Shown here piece by piece: positions 40,301 through 53,005 of a stretch of 64,000 nucleotides of DNA. The stretch's first letter is position 1. Each line of letters opens with the position of its first letter. Origin of the DNA: Apostichopus japonicus (Eukaryota > Echinodermata > Holothuroidea > Aspidochirotida > Stichopodidae); NCBI RefSeq assembly GCF_037975245.1, contig NC_092574.1, forward strand, positions 24,593,713 to 24,657,712, given 5' to 3'. Under the pieces are notes generated by a model. That model was not told the DNA's origin, made no database searches, and saw nothing but the letters and a program-made list of their open reading frames with translations. The translations under genes and the position numbers were made by a program.

Positions 40301-43300
40301 ACCCAATCTCAAGGATTAACAAACAAACAAATAAACAAAAGGGCACATGGAAAACAATTTTTAACATTTATTTTATTCACAATCGCTGGGAGTTGAATGT
40401 TCAGTTGGTAATAAGTTTTCCCCTCTCTGACAAGTAAAAACATGTCTGCGCGAGGCGGAATAAACTCGTCCACAGTTAAAAGCTTCGAACTAAAGAAAAA
40501 ATGTATAAAAACAATAAATAATAATAGCTTGGCTCCCGGAAAACAAAAACTGATGGCTTTGGTGTTTTCTTAAAATAAACACATTAAATGATACTAATTT
40601 AGTTGCACTTTCCTGACTCTTTATAACATTGATGTATGAACCAGTACTAGGCCTGATGGTTATAATGGACTATAGTGGTCTCTTCTCTAATTTAAAAGCT
40701 TTGATTAATAAATCAAATGCCGCTATTTGCCCTGCACTTCCAGTTAAGAAACTCAAGTATATACGTTAAACTAAGGCTATAATGACAATGGGTATACTCT
40801 GTCTCTCTGAACTAATGACGGGTTCATCCAAACTGTCAAGACTATTCATTTTCGAACGATAAACAGATATGGAAATCTAAATTGATATGAATCAGGTGGA
40901 AATAGTCTTTTAAGATATTTGTTTATGTAGTTCGTCTCATTAGGTTATCACTTCAGGCGCCGTTATAACTCAAAACAAGTTATAGATTGCTTTTCCTTTT
41001 CCTTTGGTTTTAGTTTTATTGTACGCCTGAATGAAAAGCAAAGAGGTAAAAGTATAGTCGGATTCATCGATTTTTCATTCTATTTCACTTTGTTGCGGGT
41101 GGGGTTGAGGGGGGGGGGTGGGGTAACTATATTAGTTAAACTCTAACGTGATCAATGTTTATGAGACTTGAATCCACCATAGACACATTAACAGCTCCGT
41201 TTAACTATTGTTATTTAAATTTTCTTCAGTATCTCTTTAAAGTTAAAGATAATAATCTTTTACGGAAAGTATTAAGAAAATTGACCGTATTCTATAGATG
41301 TATTTTCACTTCACAGCTGTATGAGTGACCGCGTTGGTTTGATAAAAAAAATAATAATAAAAAAATCGTGTCCAGAAGGAAAATGTGAGTGCAAAGAAAT
41401 ACATGGACTACATTTGGGAAAAAATAACATCTATCTTACTTTATTTTATTCTTTCTGAAGTGAATTTGACTAATCCAATTGGGTTTTGAATATTGTCCGA
41501 TATATATATATATAGTTAAGTGATCAGCTTATGTCCACATTCGCCTTTTAACATTGCATAGCCAAATTACCGCCGCTCGAACAATTCGGTTAACAATTAG
41601 GTTATTCTTCTTCTAGTTTGCTAGAATAGACGTGCCAACTGTTGCCACTGCACCGATACTACGATTTCAAACAAACGAAAACAAAACAAAAACGGATAAA
41701 AGACGTGACCGACACAACCACATGCATTGATTGAGCAAACGTCCTGTCATGAATAAAAGAAAAAATGTGGATACATTGGAAACGAGACTATGACTATTTG
41801 TTTTTGCCGTCCACTGTTTCCCGTTTTTACAGCTAATATGAGCAGCAAAACTGTTTACATCGTGCCTTTTACATCCATCTTTGATCTGTTTTGTAATTGA
41901 GCAGAGTGTCAGATTACTCAGAAAAGAGCAGTGTTTGGATAAGAATAGCATACGAGAGAAAGTTCTAAAACTTGACTCATGATACTCGTTTCGTCATCTG
42001 TACATCGATTTCCGGTTCTGGAATAGTTGGACTACAACATTTGCGTAAATATACTTCCAATCAAAACCTTCCAATCCCATGCCACAGCACATACACAAAT
42101 ACTCGCACCACTAGCAAGTCTGCAACTCTACGACCTGACAGTGTAAGGCCCGTTGAACATATTCATTGTGAAAATTTGGTTTGAGCATGGTTTGAGTAAA
42201 AACAGTAACAGTTCTTTTTTGCAACCATAATTTTCTTACAAGAACGTAACGGCAACTCGATATCATACTTGCGCTAGGCCTATCCAACACCTCTTCTTTC
42301 TTTGCTTTGTACTATGGCTATAGCGCTCCAGGAGGTCGCGGATACTTCTAGATTAGTTGGAAACTCCGTAAAACCTGTAATATCAATCAACCGGGTACCC
42401 TTTTCCCATGATCGTTCAATGCTTTCGCATCTCAAGGTATAACCCACCTCCAACCCCAGATAAAGAAACATTTAAACAAAGGATGGAAAGAATATCAGCT
42501 TACTAGTGCTCAAGATGATGATCTATTTGTGTCATCAATTGCCCAAGAATATAGGATAACGTGTAGGAATCAGGCTACCGGCCTAATGGGGGAAAAAAGC
42601 CAAGAAACAATACACAACAAATAACTCCTACACCCTCAGCCTTGTGTTATTGTATGAACACCAAACCCTATAGATGAAGCTAACTACGTCATCGAGTGTT
42701 ACAGAGAACAACAAGATCTCAATCAGTGTTGACAAAGATATCAAACCAAATTTTCTTCGACGGATTCTCTATACGAAAAACAAAACAAAAATTGTGATCG
42801 GGTTTGAAATGCAAAATACACAGCTGTGTACAGAAGATGTCTCAAACTTTTTCGATTTTTGCCATACAATATGATAGTAAGCTCTATGCCTATATATATG
42901 CGGTATATGCGGTACATGCGCTTGGGTTTCGACCAATCCGAACAAGGAGGCGGGGCTTCTGCTGTAAAGGCCGAATGCAATAAGAGGTGGTGATGAACGA
43001 AACCCAAGTTCATTTGAAATCATTTGAGAGTGATTGCATTGCAAAACGGAATTGTGCTGTTACCTGGACGGAGGGTGTTTATCGCACTTTCAACGGGCTT
43101 TGCTTTTTTTTTTAACGAAGGGAGTTTTTACCTCGTCAGTGTTTTCAACAAGTGTCTTTCTGTTGCAAAATGGTTTTTAATTTGTGAATTCATCCTAAGT
43201 TGATGTTTCTTTTTCAAATGAACGTCAATTATTTGGGTTATAAAATAGCCGCCAGCGTGAATTGCAATTATATGACATTCCGTGAAAAATATCCCATGGT

Positions 43301-43447
43301 TTGAAAACAAAACAAAGTAAGTACCTTGTGGATAATTGTTTGTTATTGTGTATAAAATGAGCTGTTATGGTTGCATGAAAACAATTTCTTGTTTGGTTAA
43401 TAAAAATCATTTGGGAAGGTAATATTCAAAACTTGCCTTTAGTTCAT
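37310..43447. other. Unassigned DNA, low-support open frame at 39.05-39.41 kb
   Basis: The only notable item besides the G-rich run at 41.1 kb is a 119-codon minus-strand frame at 39052-39411. It begins with a hydrophobic, signal-anchor-like stretch (residues 8-25) followed by RRR and contains five cysteines. No family is recognised and nothing else supports it as a gene. Confidence 0.45.
41097..41123 (+). other. Potential G-quadruplex
   Basis: GGG, GGGG, a ten-G run and GGGG with short loops on the plus strand. Confidence 0.5.
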
Positions 43448-43590
<143 letters not shown>

Positions 43591-44346
43591 GTTGATTATT
43601 TGCGTTTGGCTAGCGGATTTGAAAAATAAAATGCAAACATTCTGCTCATTGTTCGAACAATCGACCGCTTAGTAAAATTGCATCAGGTAGGATACAAAGA
43701 TACAATCGAGCAAAGAGACCGTACCTAGATACTCTAGATTAGTAACATGTAAACATGATAGTCACGTTAATCAACCATTACGCTACTTTAAACCAGGTGA
43801 CAGAACATTAGCTTTGTCTTTCTGCTTAAAATTACTAAACATTGCACTTACATTATAGGTCAGTTTTTGTGAAGCTAAGTGAAATAAGGTCAATTATTCT
43901 ACTTGCTCATACATGTTAAGAAGTGGGGCGTGCAGATATCACAGCAGCGCTCTTTGATATATTGTGAGTATAATATGCAGTGAAAGATAGTAAAACTGTT
44001 ATGTAACGTATTACAATTTTAAAGTGTCTTATTAAAGTGCGACTGAATTGTGTTGCTCCTATTAAATTTAATGTATGTATACAAAGATTGGTAAGTTGTG
44101 GATTTAATCTTCTAGGCTATAGTTACAGTACACTTTTCCGCAGATAAGGTCTCTTTAAATGTTCTAACACTTTCTGCCTTTTCAAGAGTTATTATGACTT
44201 GTCGCTAATAGATATTGGTTGAGACCGTAGAGTTGAGGAACCATTTAAGATGACTATGGATTATTGGTGCGGCATTGAAATTCTTTATGTTATTAAAGAA
44301 TAGTGAATGATATCGTCTGTGGTAAACAAATATCAGGGACTGATTA

Positions 44347-44349
<3 letters not shown>

Positions 44350-44439
<90 letters not shown>
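44350..44439. repeat. (TA)n microsatellite
   Basis: About 90 bp, pure. Confidence 0.98.
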
Positions 44440-44441
<2 letters not shown>

Positions 44442-45672
44442 TGTAACAAAAAAGATGTACTTATAAATCAGCAGTGAGGACATTATTTTGTCATGAATGT
44501 ACTACTTTCCATCTTTAGACCTGAAGAACCTGAAACTAGCAATGAAAATCCATCCATTATCTCTAATTTACTATTACCACGACAAATGCATGTTAATGAG
44601 CACTTGAAATTTGGAGCATCTGTAAACTATGCTTTGTGAATTAACTGAAAAAAAGACACAACCTTGTTTAGCGTGGAGGTTACAGGAAATAACTTACATC
44701 CATAAATACATACTCCACGGACATGCTGAAAACACACACACACATCTTCTGTACATATGTGCCGTTCAAAAAGCCATGACAATCTAAACGGTAAGCTTAT
44801 CATATCTAACCACGATTTCTTTCAATTTATTACATTATCTTGCAAAGGTTTATCGACAAATCTGTATCGGTACCTTCAAACTTAATATCATACTTGAGAA
44901 ATAAAATATTTAATTAGATTTAATTACACCCAGAGTGCTGTATAGTTTCAACATATACAATTGCTGTTGGATATATACAACCAAAGCAATATCATTTTCT
45001 TAGTAGCTAGGCTATATAATTCTTCAAATCATGTGCTACCTTGGTCACATGCAGTAAGAACGTCCTTGTCGATGGCCGTTATACGACATTGGGAGTTACT
45101 TATTGCGCCTAAAATGAAACTACAAAAATAAAATTGATAAATTCATATGCGAACAAAAATGACATAACAGATGACTGGAGCTATAAGTGATTAAATACAA
45201 TTTCATCACTGAGTTCTCATCTTGTTTGCAAAAAAAAAAATAAATGATTACATACCTTGTATTTTATATTGTGATCAACTGTTGGCAAGTTTCAATTATT
45301 TCATGTTAGGAATGCTCGTATAGGCGTGGAAACACGGATTACTGGTGAACCTTTGCAAAACACGTAATCAATAAAATTCATGAAGCTTGCAATATACCTA
45401 AAATTGAGGAAACTGCCATACTGAGAGTTTCTCTTTATTAAACGAAAAAGAATCTTCTCCATCGCATCCACCTCTTGTTCATGATTTTTCTTTTCGCTCT
45501 AACGCTAACGCAGTGAATATTATCACTTTTGATTATTACTGGTACCCGAGTTTTTGTATAAAGAAATGACTGGAATGAAGGAAGGCGTAGAAAATGAGAA
45601 AAAAAAACTATAGTAAATTTCAGAAGAAAATGTAATATAAATTGCCCAATATCACAACATTCGACAATTTCA

Positions 45673-45812
45673 TATCTCAGCAATACAAAATGCAATGAGG
45701 ATATGAATATCACAGCAAGATACAATGCTATGAGAATGTGGTTATCTCAGAAATATAAAGTGAAATGATGATGTGGTTATCTCAACAATATACAATGCAA
45801 CAAGGATGCGTC
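45673..45812. repeat. 35-bp tandem repeat, four copies
   Basis: Units start at 45673, 45708, 45743 and 45778, each opening with TATCTCAGCAATA or a close variant, continuing CAAAATGCAATG and ending in ATG-rich sequence. The copies differ at several positions. An open frame on the minus strand covers part of it but carries no domain. Confidence 0.88.
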
Positions 45813-45974
45813 TTTCTCCTAAAGATGCAGAAAATGTTCATCAAGTGTAGAAAGTAATCGACAATAGCCAGCGACCAATCAATTAAAATCCGTACAATTA
45901 GACCCTCAATTTGAACAAAAAGACAAAAACACGCGGTGGTATGACCACATCGTTGTAAATAGGTTAATTAACCA

Positions 45975-46213
45975 TGCTACTACTACTAATACTACTACTA
46001 CTGCTACTACTACTACTACTACTAATACTAATACTACTACTACTATTACTACTACTACTACTACTACGACTACTACTACTACTACGACGACGACTACTAC
46101 TACTACTTATGCTACTACTACTACTACTACTAATACTACTACTACCACTACTACCACTACTACTACCACTACTACAACTACTACTACAACTACTACTGCT
46201 ACTACTACTACTA
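45975..46213. repeat. (CTA)n trinucleotide microsatellite
   Basis: About 240 bp of ACT/CTA with occasional AAT, GCT, CGA and CCA triplets. Because variants are whole triplets, frames of poly-L (plus) and poly-V (minus) stay open; they are not genes. Confidence 0.97.
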
Positions 46214-46849
46214 ATTCAGAATAGGGTATAACAAGAACACCACAGGAACTTATGTTTTGTATGATATATCTGAAATAAATATACAACAACAACAAAACTT
46301 TAACCTAACGTCCATCAACAAATATACAACTATTTTAACCGAAAAACAGCTTACAGCAGAAAACCTAGGAAGGGGACTTGAGACATCGTTGTTATTCGGT
46401 AACGTTTTGCCGTTTGGTTTAAGGCAAATCCAATTACTTTGTGTAGCTACTTATGTGGTGTGTATTATCGAAGGGGGGAAAAGCACTAAAAACAAACAAC
46501 CAAATGAGATATAGCCACTACATCTTCGCCGGTTAAATGATAGCACAGGCGATCCAAAACTCCAATTAACTTAATGTGACCAAAAGCGAATGAAGAATAT
46601 TCCAAGTCAATGCGACACTTAAGAGAGTGTAATTCATTGTAGCTGTCGATGAAAACATCCATTGCATATGTTGTTAAAGGCGTATAGGCTATATACAAAA
46701 TATTTCAAATCGTCCATCGTCCATGTCATATTCAAGTCCGGAGACTAAGTTTATGGTGCATATATCTGTTGTGAAGTTAAACGTTCTCAATATATCTACC
46801 AACTTTCATTTCATTGTTCATGATTCGATGTGGGATAAGAGCAGCAGAG

Positions 46850-47060
46850 ATCTACATCTCCATGGTAGCAGTGATAGTAAAACAGCGGACAGCTGCAGCT
46901 CCATGGTAGCAGTGGTAATAGAGTTGCAGCTTCATGGTAGCAATGGTAGTATATAACAGCAGAGAGCTGCATCTCCCTGGTAGCGGTGGTAGTAGAGCTG
47001 CAGCTCTCCCGTGTTGCTACTAGTAGCAACACGAGAGAGCTGCAGCTCCATGATAGCAAC
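46850..47060. repeat. GCTGCAGCTCCATGGTAGC repeats ending in a 54-bp palindrome
   Basis: Imperfect units with CATGGTAGCAGTGGTAGTA occur at 46861, 46902, 46933 and 46976 (spacings 41, 31 and 43). They are followed by a near-perfect palindrome at 46995-47048 centred on the CTAG at 47020-47023. Its arms are GAGCTGCAGCTCTC plus CGTGTTGCTACTA. Several CTGCAG and CAGCT motifs are shared between units and palindrome, so the palindrome probably arose by inverted duplication of a unit end. Confidence 0.88.
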
Positions 47061-50000
47061 TTTGTATCTATTAGCGTATTGCTAGTAACTGAATATGTCT
47101 GCTCATAACGCACTGCACATAACGCGGCATTTACGCCATTGTCCTGAAATCAAAAGTGTGTTTCTGCTTTGTAATGAAAACTCTATGATTGTATCTATGG
47201 TTACCTAGTATTTGTATTTGTAGGATCAAGCCGCATAAGGTAACGTGTTTCGGTCTTTTGAAAATTAGCATTAAATGAATTAGGTGTATTTAAACAGCCT
47301 CAGCACACACGATACAATAGAATACAATTGAGCTTACTCACTGGAAAATGGGGAATGGCAGCGTGTACAATTAAGACCTAACTAAACGCAATGCTGAAAC
47401 CTACAGGATAATTGACACATACTGCCAAATACACTGCCAACTGCACTGTTAGTAAGGTAAATCATCAATGCTTTCACTTATAGTAAAACTGTATTAATAT
47501 ATAGCTTTTCAAATGATGGAGTCAGTTTTTTTTCGTGACCACCGCGTGCATGGCTTCTAAATAACGCATCATACAAAATGTGTACATTGATTTGTAGTTC
47601 ACGATCGATATTACCACTAATGAACTCTCATGAAAGTGTAATAATTTATTGTCAACGTTAATGGCCACATATTAACAAAAGTAGATGTTTTCTTGTTTCT
47701 TAGCATCTGATTAATACTTAAAGAGTGTCTGAGCTTCTATATAGTCAAGCCTCATTTGGTGAAATAATGTAGCATAACTTGGTTCATCATTTCCAATGTA
47801 AGTGTAAGTGAACCTCAGTTGTTTTCTTTTACATTTTGAAAGAAGGAAAGAATGACAGGCAACACAACCCTGCTTTCATTACAATGATGTTTTTACCTTT
47901 GAGAATATATTGTATATATTTCCTATGAGTTAACTTAGAACACATTTAGCAGGTATATGCTCTTTAAGCTTACCAGGAGGATCCACATGTAATTTTCATT
48001 AGTAACGGTCGATGAAGTAATAATTGGCATAGGCTTTATCTATATGTCTCTAGCACATGTTTCGTGCAGTGAAATATGCTACAAAGTTAAGCGTGTAAGT
48101 TCGAAAACGAAGTTTATATGGATTTAACGAAAGATTACTGGGGATACTAGTTAGGCTTCAAACAATCTTTAGATTTAACATTTTAAATACTGATTTTAGA
48201 AAATTGTGCATTCTTAGCAAAATGCATTTATTTATATAACAATCAATAATGAATTAAATCAGAAGCAAATGGTATAAGTTTAGAAAGAAAATATATATTA
48301 CTATAAATTATTAATAAATATTATGTTTTGATAAAGGGACTACGCAGTGGTGCAGTGTACGATAAAATGAACGCAACAGTTACATAACCTTTAGCACTTT
48401 ATAAATCATTTTCTAACACCTTAACCTTAGTTGTGTTTGCACACTGTATGATATATAGTGATAAATATTACCTAATTCCGTCTGTCTTTCTTTATTTATA
48501 TCATCAAGAGATGCTTATATTGGCCTCTCTGTACATTCCCTTTAAATTTGGTTTAATTTTGTTCGATTCCGTTAAATCTTGTTTCTTTGGTATTTACGTG
48601 TCTTAAGCGAGAATTATCCCTTAAAGGAATACTTAGTTACCCTGTCGCCTATCGAAATACGCATTATCATATTGACTGTAATGTAACACATATTGATGCA
48701 TCCAAAGCATACATATAGTGCCATATAATATGATTGACAGGGGTTCCCAGAGAATTAAATCTTGTGATAGCTGCGTGGGGTATAGTTGAGGGTAGAACGA
48801 TAAAGGAAGATTATCGTTATGCTTTATACATATAGATAAATATATATTTTATGAACGTACAAGAGATCTTACACTCGTCGATTTAACTTTCAAAGTATTC
48901 ATTAAACGTTTGGATTATTTATTAATGCACTTAAGATATCACACGTTGGGGTTCGGTGAGCGCCATTTAGTACCTGTACAAATGACATCACCTTAAAAAC
49001 TCAAGAGAATTATGTCTTGTCTCATTAGATATTTGAAAGTGATCAAAAGGAGGTTCTATAGACATAGCTTGCCAGACATTAATAACCACAGTTTGTGCTG
49101 GTGGAAAAGAACGTCACATCATAGAGAGTGAACTGTTATGGGAACATAAAAAAAAATCGAGTTAATACACTTTTTAATATAGGGTTTCCCAATTGCGAAC
49201 GACATAAACAGAGGCGGTTATCGTATTGGTTTGATTTAGTTCCGCGATACTTGACTAACTACCTTCGACATAGAATCTCCAGCAGCAGCATGGGTTGATC
49301 ACTAAAAGTATATACGTTAAGTCCGTTCGTAAATATTATTGAAAGAAACGTCCTTTTTAAACATATATTCGAAATTTCAAGCAAATGTAATTTCATTTCA
49401 AGCACCTTGACTTGTGGTTTCTAAAATGAATTTTTGTTTCGGCGAAATTGCAGAGGTGGAACCTTAAGTCAATCACCCAACTTGTCTGCGTTAACGTGTA
49501 CTCGTGTTCGCATGTGAACACTTTCACGCGATAGTTATAAACTTGATTCAGGGATTTGTAAACAGAAAAGAGCACGCACATTGAGACATATATGACAACT
49601 TCCTATAGGTGCACCTGGAAACGTCGAGGTGCTTCGTTCATTACATTAAGTGAGAATCTAATTAAAGTTGTTTTTTTGATCATCGATAATGGCTGGTATT
49701 ATTGCGGATAGCAAAATTATGAATTACACGTATGATATATTTAAAAGGGTGTTAAAGCATACTGCACCAGTCAAGAAGAAAAAGCAAGCATATGCGAAAG
49801 AATTACATTAACAAGCACGTGGTCTGTATGTAGAATACATCAAAGCGGTAGAGAACGTATGAACGTAATAATGTATAATATCTAAAATCTTGTTAGAGGT
49901 CACCACGATACGTAGAACAATTATCACGTGGATTGAATAAATGGAGGTATTGGAACTATACCTGCACTATACCTGCACCTTCCCTCACCACCATTGTCGT

Positions 50001-50676
50001 CTCTCCCTAAGAATAAAGGAAGCTTAGCATATGGCATGTATGGCACTAAAAAGGGGCGGTTCTCATGGAGGAAATATGCAACATGTTAGTAAAACCATAA
50101 TTTTGCACAAGAAATTTTTAAAGAATTTAAATAACCCAGCAGTGTATCTTTGTTTCGTGACTGTCACTTGAAGACTCTTCAATTGTTACACAAATGAATG
50201 GTATTCGACTTCAATATTAGCACTTACGGTGCTCTTGGTTTTGTCAATGGTCAAGCAAGGAGTCTTACAATGAAAAGAGGATATCATCACCCCCCTCCCC
50301 CTCACACTACCCCCTCCCTAATGGAATTTAAGGCCCATGCACTATATAAGCACAACAACAGTTTTACAGAAAGTTTTGTCAAGCAGCCTTCATACATTCG
50401 TTTGCAAGAGTAAGTAGCTTTACAGGGTATAATAACGAATATGTTACGCAGATCACAGTATATTAAGCGTCCACAGCAAAGGGTTCAGTGTGGATGACCG
50501 AAACATACAATGGGGAGACATTGCAACGATAAGTTTAAACAGTAGATAAGTTTATTACTAAATGACCACAAACAGTCTGTGCTTCCTCTGTTGTTACTCG
50601 CGGTCTATATCTTCTTAGACCACCATGTCTACATCAATATTCAGACCTAGCCCTAGTAATAATACAATCATCAAGC
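47061..50676. other. Unassigned AT-rich DNA
   Basis: No repeats or genes recognised; all frames are shorter than 65 codons. Confidence 0.55.
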
Positions 50677-51155
50677 GAACACTTGATTAGTTATATAAGA
50701 CATTTCGTAGCCTAAATCAATCGCCTAAAAGGGACACCAGGTTTCGACTGTTTTCTGTTTTCTGTTTCGCTTCCTTTGCAATGTTCAGGCAGTAGTTCTA
50801 GCACGAATACAATCATCTTTCCCATCTATATAGTCCTACACTGAGTACATGGGACGCTTTTCATTTACGCCATACAAAAAGCATACTTGCTACCACGTTT
50901 TAAAGAGTAAAACTTTTAGCTGTATACAAAATTATAAGAATTATGTAAAAAGAAGAACTTTTTGTCTTAGCCGTGTCTTAAAGTTTGGAAAGGTCACGTA
51001 CCGGGTCAAATGTTATGGGATATTTACCTTGACTTCAAAGTGAACACTTGATTAGTTATATAAGACATTCCATAGCCTAAATCATTCGCCCAAAGGGACA
51101 CAGGAAATCTATGTTAGTTTATGTTTTCTGTTTTGCTTCCTTTGCAATATGTGCC
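50677..51155. repeat. Pair of direct repeats upstream of the GPCR
   Basis: About 115 bp from GAACACTTGATTAGTTATAT at 50677 recurs at 51042 (offset 365). The copies share TAAGACATT, TAGCCTAAATCA, AAGGGACAC, TTTTCTGTTT and GCTTCCTTTGCAAT. Small differences and a 10-15 bp indel separate them. The second copy ends about 680 bp before the receptor ATG. Whether they are regulatory or a dispersed repeat is unknown. Confidence 0.85.
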
Positions 51156-51832
51156 GCATAATTTCAATATCTTTTTTAATAGGTATCACTACATGAAGAA
51201 ACACATATATTTGGTATCTGGTCACAACGTTCAGATAATTGTTCCAAAACTTTTACAAATCTTAGAAATGCTCGTTAATGAAATGTTGTGCAGAAGATTA
51301 ATGTTGTCCTTTGACTTTCCTCTTCTCTTCATAGTGTGATCACGTGATGTCAGCTTCACAGAGATGATTGAAGAACTTTTACTGACACAATGAAGTATCA
51401 CATATGAGCGAGAAAACGGTATACGACCTTAAACAAGTTTCATATCTGGACTCATTGTCAATGAAAAATCTGTTTTGCTGTCGGTTAATTGCGTGGGTTG
51501 CCATGAATTGCAGAGCAACTTCTTAGTATTTTATACAGCAAAGCATTTGAAACAGAAAATATAAAGAAAGTCAGAGAATCAGAGAACGAACAGATCAACG
51601 TTGCAGCAGAAACAGGTGAAACTGCCCGTTTGGGATTTCTTTTTTATACCGCATACAGCAGGTTTTGTTCAAAATGTTTACGAAACATCTTAATACGTCG
51701 GAGCGAAACCTATGTATTCACAATTGAGTGTCTGTATCTTCTGACTTCAGTCGCATTGGATGTTGTAATACTACCGATAAGCATTGTTAAGTTGATAGAC
51801 TAACAAAGTTCACCCAAATACCTATAGTCAAA
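51156..51832. promoter_or_regulatory. Upstream region of the GPCR, probable promoter/5' UTR
   Basis: TATA-like sequences occur at about 51530 (TTTTATAC) and 51642 (TTTTATAC). An in-frame stop at 51788 separates upstream sequence from the ORF. The transcription start and any 5' UTR intron cannot be fixed from sequence. Confidence 0.25.
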
Positions 51833-53005
51833 ATGAGCAATTATAGTACAAGCGATGTTGTCTATAGTAACGACTCCTGTCCCACAATCGAGCTTTCAGT
51901 GGATGCCGCTGAAAGCTTACTTTACACAGACCTACAAGTTGCCATCTTTCGGTTTGTGTTGCCAATCGTATTCGTCTTCGGTGTACTCAACAATGTAGCT
52001 TTCATTTACGTTGTAGTACATTCTCAAAGCATGCAGACAATAACGAATAAATGCCTTGTCCATCTGTCAATCGCCGATCTTCTCTTTCTAATAGTTGCGA
52101 TCGGGGAAAGGTTTTGGAGTTATCTCTACTCACCCATCACACCAGACGACACGCCATATGGCGTCGTAGGATGTTCAACTTTCAAACTGGCAAGGAGTGC
52201 CTCTTATTTTGCTTCCTTGGCCTTTGTAACAGTCGTTTCGATCGAACGATTTAACGCAGTCTGTCGTTACCAAAGAAAACGAGACGCCACGACGTATAGA
52301 AACATCATCATAGGTTGCTGGTTAGCATCATTTGTTCTATCGCTGACCTTTATTCCTTCCGTTTCTATATTGCACTGTAACACGCTCCAATGGCCAGAAG
52401 AGCCACCATTTCAAGATTTCGGGGACAGGGAATGGCTCATATGTTTGCCACAAAGCGACTGGCAGGCCACATATACGGACGCAATGCAGGCTATTCCATT
52501 CTTTTTCCTGCTGATCGCTAACTTGTGCCTTTACGTCTGTATTATAAGAGGATTAAACGCAGCAGTTAAGAGAGCCGACCTAACTGGGAAAAGACTTCGG
52601 AATACAGCAATCCGAAACCAAATTGCTTGGATGTTGATAGCAAATGGTGTTATCTTTTTCACTTTACTATCTCCTCGGGAGATAAGCTTTATCATCAAAA
52701 GTACGTTAGCACCTTCTGCTACTCATACCGACTTTTATACGAATATCAGTGAAATCACGAGTATTCTCTCTTATATCAATTCTGGAATCAATCCGATAGT
52801 TTACAGTATCCTTAGCTCTAAACACAGGAAAGCCTTTCAAGATGCTTTTCTCCCAGAGAAATGTTCTCCAAGACCAGAGAAGAGTGCTAATTGCGCAGGT
52901 TACCTTCAACCGATCGTGGGCCAAACCGACGAGACTAGCATGGGCTACCGGCACAGTCCACGTCTCGGTGTAAGAACAGAGAGAACGGAAACGGAGACAG
53001 TGTAG
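51833..53005 (+). CDS. Rhodopsin-like (class A) peptide-type GPCR, intronless, 390 aa
   Basis: Seven-helix plasma-membrane receptor, probably for a neuropeptide; the ligand is unknown. The outside N-terminus has sequons at N3 and N13. TM1 is about 36-61 (N54 at the GN position), TM2 about 73-97 (LxxxD, D82), and TM3 starts after C114 and ends in E138-R139-F140, a variant of the DRY motif. TM4 contains W163. ECL2 offers C182 or C204 as disulfide partner for C114. TM5 contains P222. TM6 is about 261-287 with P281, but the CWxP motif reads LLSP, so the W6.48 toggle is absent. TM7 ends in NPIVY (320-324), followed by an amphipathic helix 8 (about 329-339). The tail ends in TETV, a class I PDZ-ligand shape. 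The ATG is the first after an in-frame stop at 51788-51790 and has A at -3. One uninterrupted exon of normal family length with no frameshift suggests a functional gene, either a retrocopy or a member of an intronless expansion. Subfamily is uncertain: the TM2-TM3 pattern recalls TRH-, neuromedin U- or allatostatin-like receptors of invertebrates. Confidence 0.93.
   Translation: MSNYSTSDVVYSNDSCPTIELSVDAAESLLYTDLQVAIFRFVLPIVFVFGVLNNVAFIYVVVHSQSMQTITNKCLVHLSIADLLFLIVAIGERFWSYLYSPITPDDTPYGVVGCSTFKLARSASYFASLAFVTVVSIERFNAVCRYQRKRDATTYRNIIIGCWLASFVLSLTFIPSVSILHCNTLQWPEEPPFQDFGDREWLICLPQSDWQATYTDAMQAIPFFFLLIANLCLYVCIIRGLNAAVKRADLTGKRLRNTAIRNQIAWMLIANGVIFFTLLSPREISFIIKSTLAPSATHTDFYTNISEITSILSYINSGINPIVYSILSSKHRKAFQDAFLPEKCSPRPEKSANCAGYLQPIVGQTDETSMGYRHSPRLGVRTERTETETV

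Noticed and set aside
45974-46295. Poly-L and poly-V frames
   Set aside because: (CTA)n artefacts.
51833-52254. Additional frames overlapping the receptor (for example 52051-52254 plus, 52706-52954 minus)
   Set aside because: Shadows of the receptor ORF; the receptor frame carries all conserved class A positions.
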